Below are positions 5,876 through 6,779 of a DNA stretch of 6,779 nucleotides, in pieces. Source of the stretch: Candidatus Magasanikiibacteriota bacterium (lineage in GTDB: Bacteria; Patescibacteriota; Patescibacteriia; Magasanikbacterales; UBA10003); NCBI GenBank assembly GCA_026396495.1, contig JAPLWR010000022.1, positions 5,091-11,869 of the forward strand, written 5' to 3'. A program made the translations under genes and the position numbers. Every line of letters starts with the position of its first letter. Position 1 is the first letter of the stretch. The notes beneath the pieces were generated by a model. It saw nothing but the letters and a program-made list of their open reading frames with translations. It was not told the DNA's origin and did no database searches.

Positions 5876-5884
5876 GAGGGGGGG

Positions 5885-5913
5885 TTGACTTTTGCCTTAT
5901 TTTGTGCTATACT
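5885..5913 (+). promoter_or_regulatory. Promoter giving a leaderless transcript for the AT-hook-like gene
   Basis: TTGACT (5885-5890), a 17-bp spacer and TATACT (5908-5913) preceded by TGC form a strong extended -10 promoter. The ATG at 5922 begins 9 nt after the -10, where transcription should start, so the mRNA is probably leaderless. Its -35 lies 9 bp from the divergent rpmE -35, across a G7 tract. Confidence 0.75.
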
Positions 5914-5921
5914 ACCTTTAT

Positions 5922-6272
5922 ATGACAGCCTTTAGAGAGGGACAATATGATCCACATGAGGGGCAAATAGATTCCAATCTGGTTGATTTGTTATTAGCAA
6001 AATATGATGAATTAAGGGTAAAAGGAGATGATTTTTTAACCGCCAGAAGTAAATCTTTGCGTCAGGTTGGTATTCCTGGAGACAAGTGGCGTGATTTTTC
6101 TTCTGCTTTATCTGTTAGATTGAATCAAAGAAGAGAAGCTAGAGGAATTAAAAGAGGAAGACCATCTAGTAAAAAAGATGTTGCTCCTGGTCTTAATCCG
6201 CGAATATTAGCAGATATGAAAAAAACTGTAGATCAAAGAGGTGGAGACCCAGATGATTTAGATGCAGAATAA
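5922..6272 (+). CDS. Small basic protein with AT-hook-like motif, function unknown
   Basis: I do not recognise this 116-aa protein. It has a helical, acidic-to-mixed N-terminus (about 17-50), a basic centre WRDFSSALSVRLNQRREARG (56-75), an AT-hook-like core KRGRPSSKK (77-85), and an acidic tail ending DDLDAE. Nucleic-acid binding is inferred from the basic centre and RGRP. The segment FLT...G...KWR-x3-SAL-x3-L-x2-R (38-70) can be aligned with part of the next gene's product, suggesting a shared domain. I chose the ATG at 5922 over an in-frame TTG at 5892 because the latter lies in the promoter spacer. It is a single-gene unit: leaderless promoter before it and a UUCG-loop terminator after it. 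Its base composition (about one third G+C) matches the rest of the window. Confidence 0.8.
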   Translation: MTAFREGQYDPHEGQIDSNLVDLLLAKYDELRVKGDDFLTARSKSLRQVGIPGDKWRDFSSALSVRLNQRREARGIKRGRPSSKKDVAPGLNPRILADMKKTVDQRGGDPDDLDAE

Positions 6273-6286
6273 AAATTTTAAGTAAG

Positions 6287-6309
6287 ACCGCTCTTCGGAG
6301 CGGTTTTTT
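6287..6309 (+). terminator. Intrinsic terminator with UUCG tetraloop
   Basis: ACCGCTC (6287-6293), loop TTCG, GAGCGGT (6298-6304), followed by a T run to 6309 and further T-rich sequence. It lies 14 nt after the stop of the AT-hook-like gene. This is a canonical strong terminator. Confidence 0.95.
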
Positions 6310-6326
6310 GTTTTGTTTTTATGATC

Positions 6327-6355
6327 TTGACAAATAAGGATTTTTATGTTAATAT
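6327..6355 (+). promoter_or_regulatory. Near-consensus promoter of the last gene
   Basis: A perfect TTGACA (6327-6332), a 17-bp spacer and TAATAT (6350-6355) preceded by TGT (extended -10) make the strongest promoter in the window. The expected start is near 6362, leaving a leader of about 30 nt. The promoter itself is AT-rich, unlike the gene it drives. Confidence 0.8.
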
Positions 6356-6382
6356 GGGCAGTTCAATAAGGGCTCTTTGAAA

Positions 6383-6388
6383 GAGGTG
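6383..6388 (+). promoter_or_regulatory. Strong Shine-Dalgarno deciding the start of the last gene
   Basis: GAGGTG, within AAAGAGGTGA, lies 4 nt before the ATG at 6393 (6 nt counted from the GAGG core). It is the best match to the anti-SD in the window and contrasts with the SD-less starts of most other genes here. Confidence 0.8.
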
Positions 6389-6392
6389 AAAA

Positions 6393-6779
6393 ATGGCCAA
6401 GCAAACAGTTGCCGTGGTTCATAGCCGGGAAGACCAGCTGTTGGCCGATCTGGTGAGTGAACGACTGCGTCGCTTTACCATTGTTGATCGGTCCCGTTTC
6501 TTCACGGATACTGTCACCCAGATTTTGGATGAACAAGGCTATGGCCGGAATCATCCAGACTGGCGGCAGCACAAGAGCGCCATTTGTTCCATCTTGGGTA
6601 GTCGTGGTGGACGCAAGAAGCCCAAGACTTCCAGGAAGGCAGTTTTGGCTGGGAAAGCTGGCGAGCTGTTTGCCACAGGTGCAATGGTCAGCTTGGCGCC
6701 TGTTGTGACCCCTCTCCCTGTTCTTCCCAAGTATCGTCCGCCAACAACGCCCCTATGGCCAGCTATTACAGACGACATG
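6393..6779 (+). CDS. GC-rich gene of unknown function, 3' end beyond the window
   Basis: An open frame of 129 codons with no stop before the window ends, so only the N-terminal part is seen. I do not recognise it. Visible parts: MAKQTVAVVHSREDQLLADL (1-20), likely strand then helix; a segment F-F-T (36-38) ... G ... PDWRQHKSAICSILGSRGG (55-73); a basic stretch RKKPKTSRK (74-82); a small-residue hydrophobic stretch (83-105); and a Pro-rich end (about 103-123). The W-R-x3-SA-[IL]-x3-L-x2-R pattern recurs in the preceding gene's product. By hand count G+C is about 55% over 6421-6779, far above the rest, which suggests recent transfer, special expression demands or an assembly join. Promoter and Shine-Dalgarno are both strong, supporting high expression and this start. 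Confidence 0.72.
   Translation, partial: MAKQTVAVVHSREDQLLADLVSERLRRFTIVDRSRFFTDTVTQILDEQGYGRNHPDWRQHKSAICSILGSRGGRKKPKTSRKAVLAGKAGELFATGAMVSLAPVVTPLPVLPKYRPPTTPLWPAITDDM

Noticed and set aside
5892..5921. TTG start ten codons upstream for the AT-hook-like gene
   Set aside because: It is in the spacer of a strong promoter, and the added residues are hydrophobic and unlike the rest.
6551..6778. Minus-strand frame opposite the GC-rich gene
   Set aside because: GC-rich DNA leaves long chance frames; it lacks a promoter or Shine-Dalgarno, while the plus-strand frame has both and overlaps it fully. The plus frame at 6457-6708 is rejected for the same reason.
1..6779. CRISPR arrays, tRNA/rRNA genes, transposases, toxin-antitoxin pairs
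   Set aside because: I saw no direct repeat-spacer pattern, cloverleaf-like sequence, transposase motif or typical two-gene toxin-antitoxin layout on either strand.

Overview
The window reads as a gene-dense, AT-rich stretch (about one third G+C by hand count in the parts I tallied) of a small bacterial genome. My best guess is a Patescibacteria/CPR lineage of the Parcubacteria type. This rests on the compact housekeeping clusters, the rarity of Shine-Dalgarno sequences, promoters sitting directly on start codons, and a small CxxC...CxxC zinc-ribbon protein that I recall as common there. It is an inference without database support. TAA, TGA and TAG all appear as stops, so the standard bacterial code fits.

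Layout. Positions 61-3372 (+) carry rodA (SEDS cell-wall polymerase), a zinc-ribbon protein of unknown function, rplY (ribosomal protein L25/Ctc) and a membrane-anchored DUF3048 protein. A 32-nt perfect palindrome at 3377-3408 serves as a shared terminator with the convergent minus-strand block. That block reads, in transcription order, rpmE (L31), prfA (release factor 1) and prmC (the methyltransferase that modifies the GGQ glutamine of release factors), a widespread gene order. From 5885 the plus strand resumes with a 116-aa basic protein carrying an AT-hook-like motif. After a UUCG-loop terminator and a near-consensus promoter comes a 129-codon open-ended gene that runs off the window.

The translation genes (rplY, rpmE, prfA, prmC) work together in ribosome structure and termination. 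RodA builds peptidoglycan; the DUF3048 protein is probably an envelope protein.

The most interesting points are these. (1) A 40-nt GC-rich palindromic repeat is inserted in frame inside prmC, adding about eight residues, similar in style to Rickettsia palindromic elements. (2) A perfect 23-bp inverted repeat lies between prfA and prmC. (3) The last gene is about 55% G+C in an otherwise AT-rich window and has a strong promoter and Shine-Dalgarno. (4) The last two proteins seem to share a short motif (F-x-T ... G ... WR-x3-SA-[IL]-x3-L-x2-R), suggesting an undescribed small domain family. (5) Several genes appear to have leaderless or nearly leaderless transcripts. (6) rpmE and the AT-hook gene have back-to-back promoters with an identical extended -10 context.
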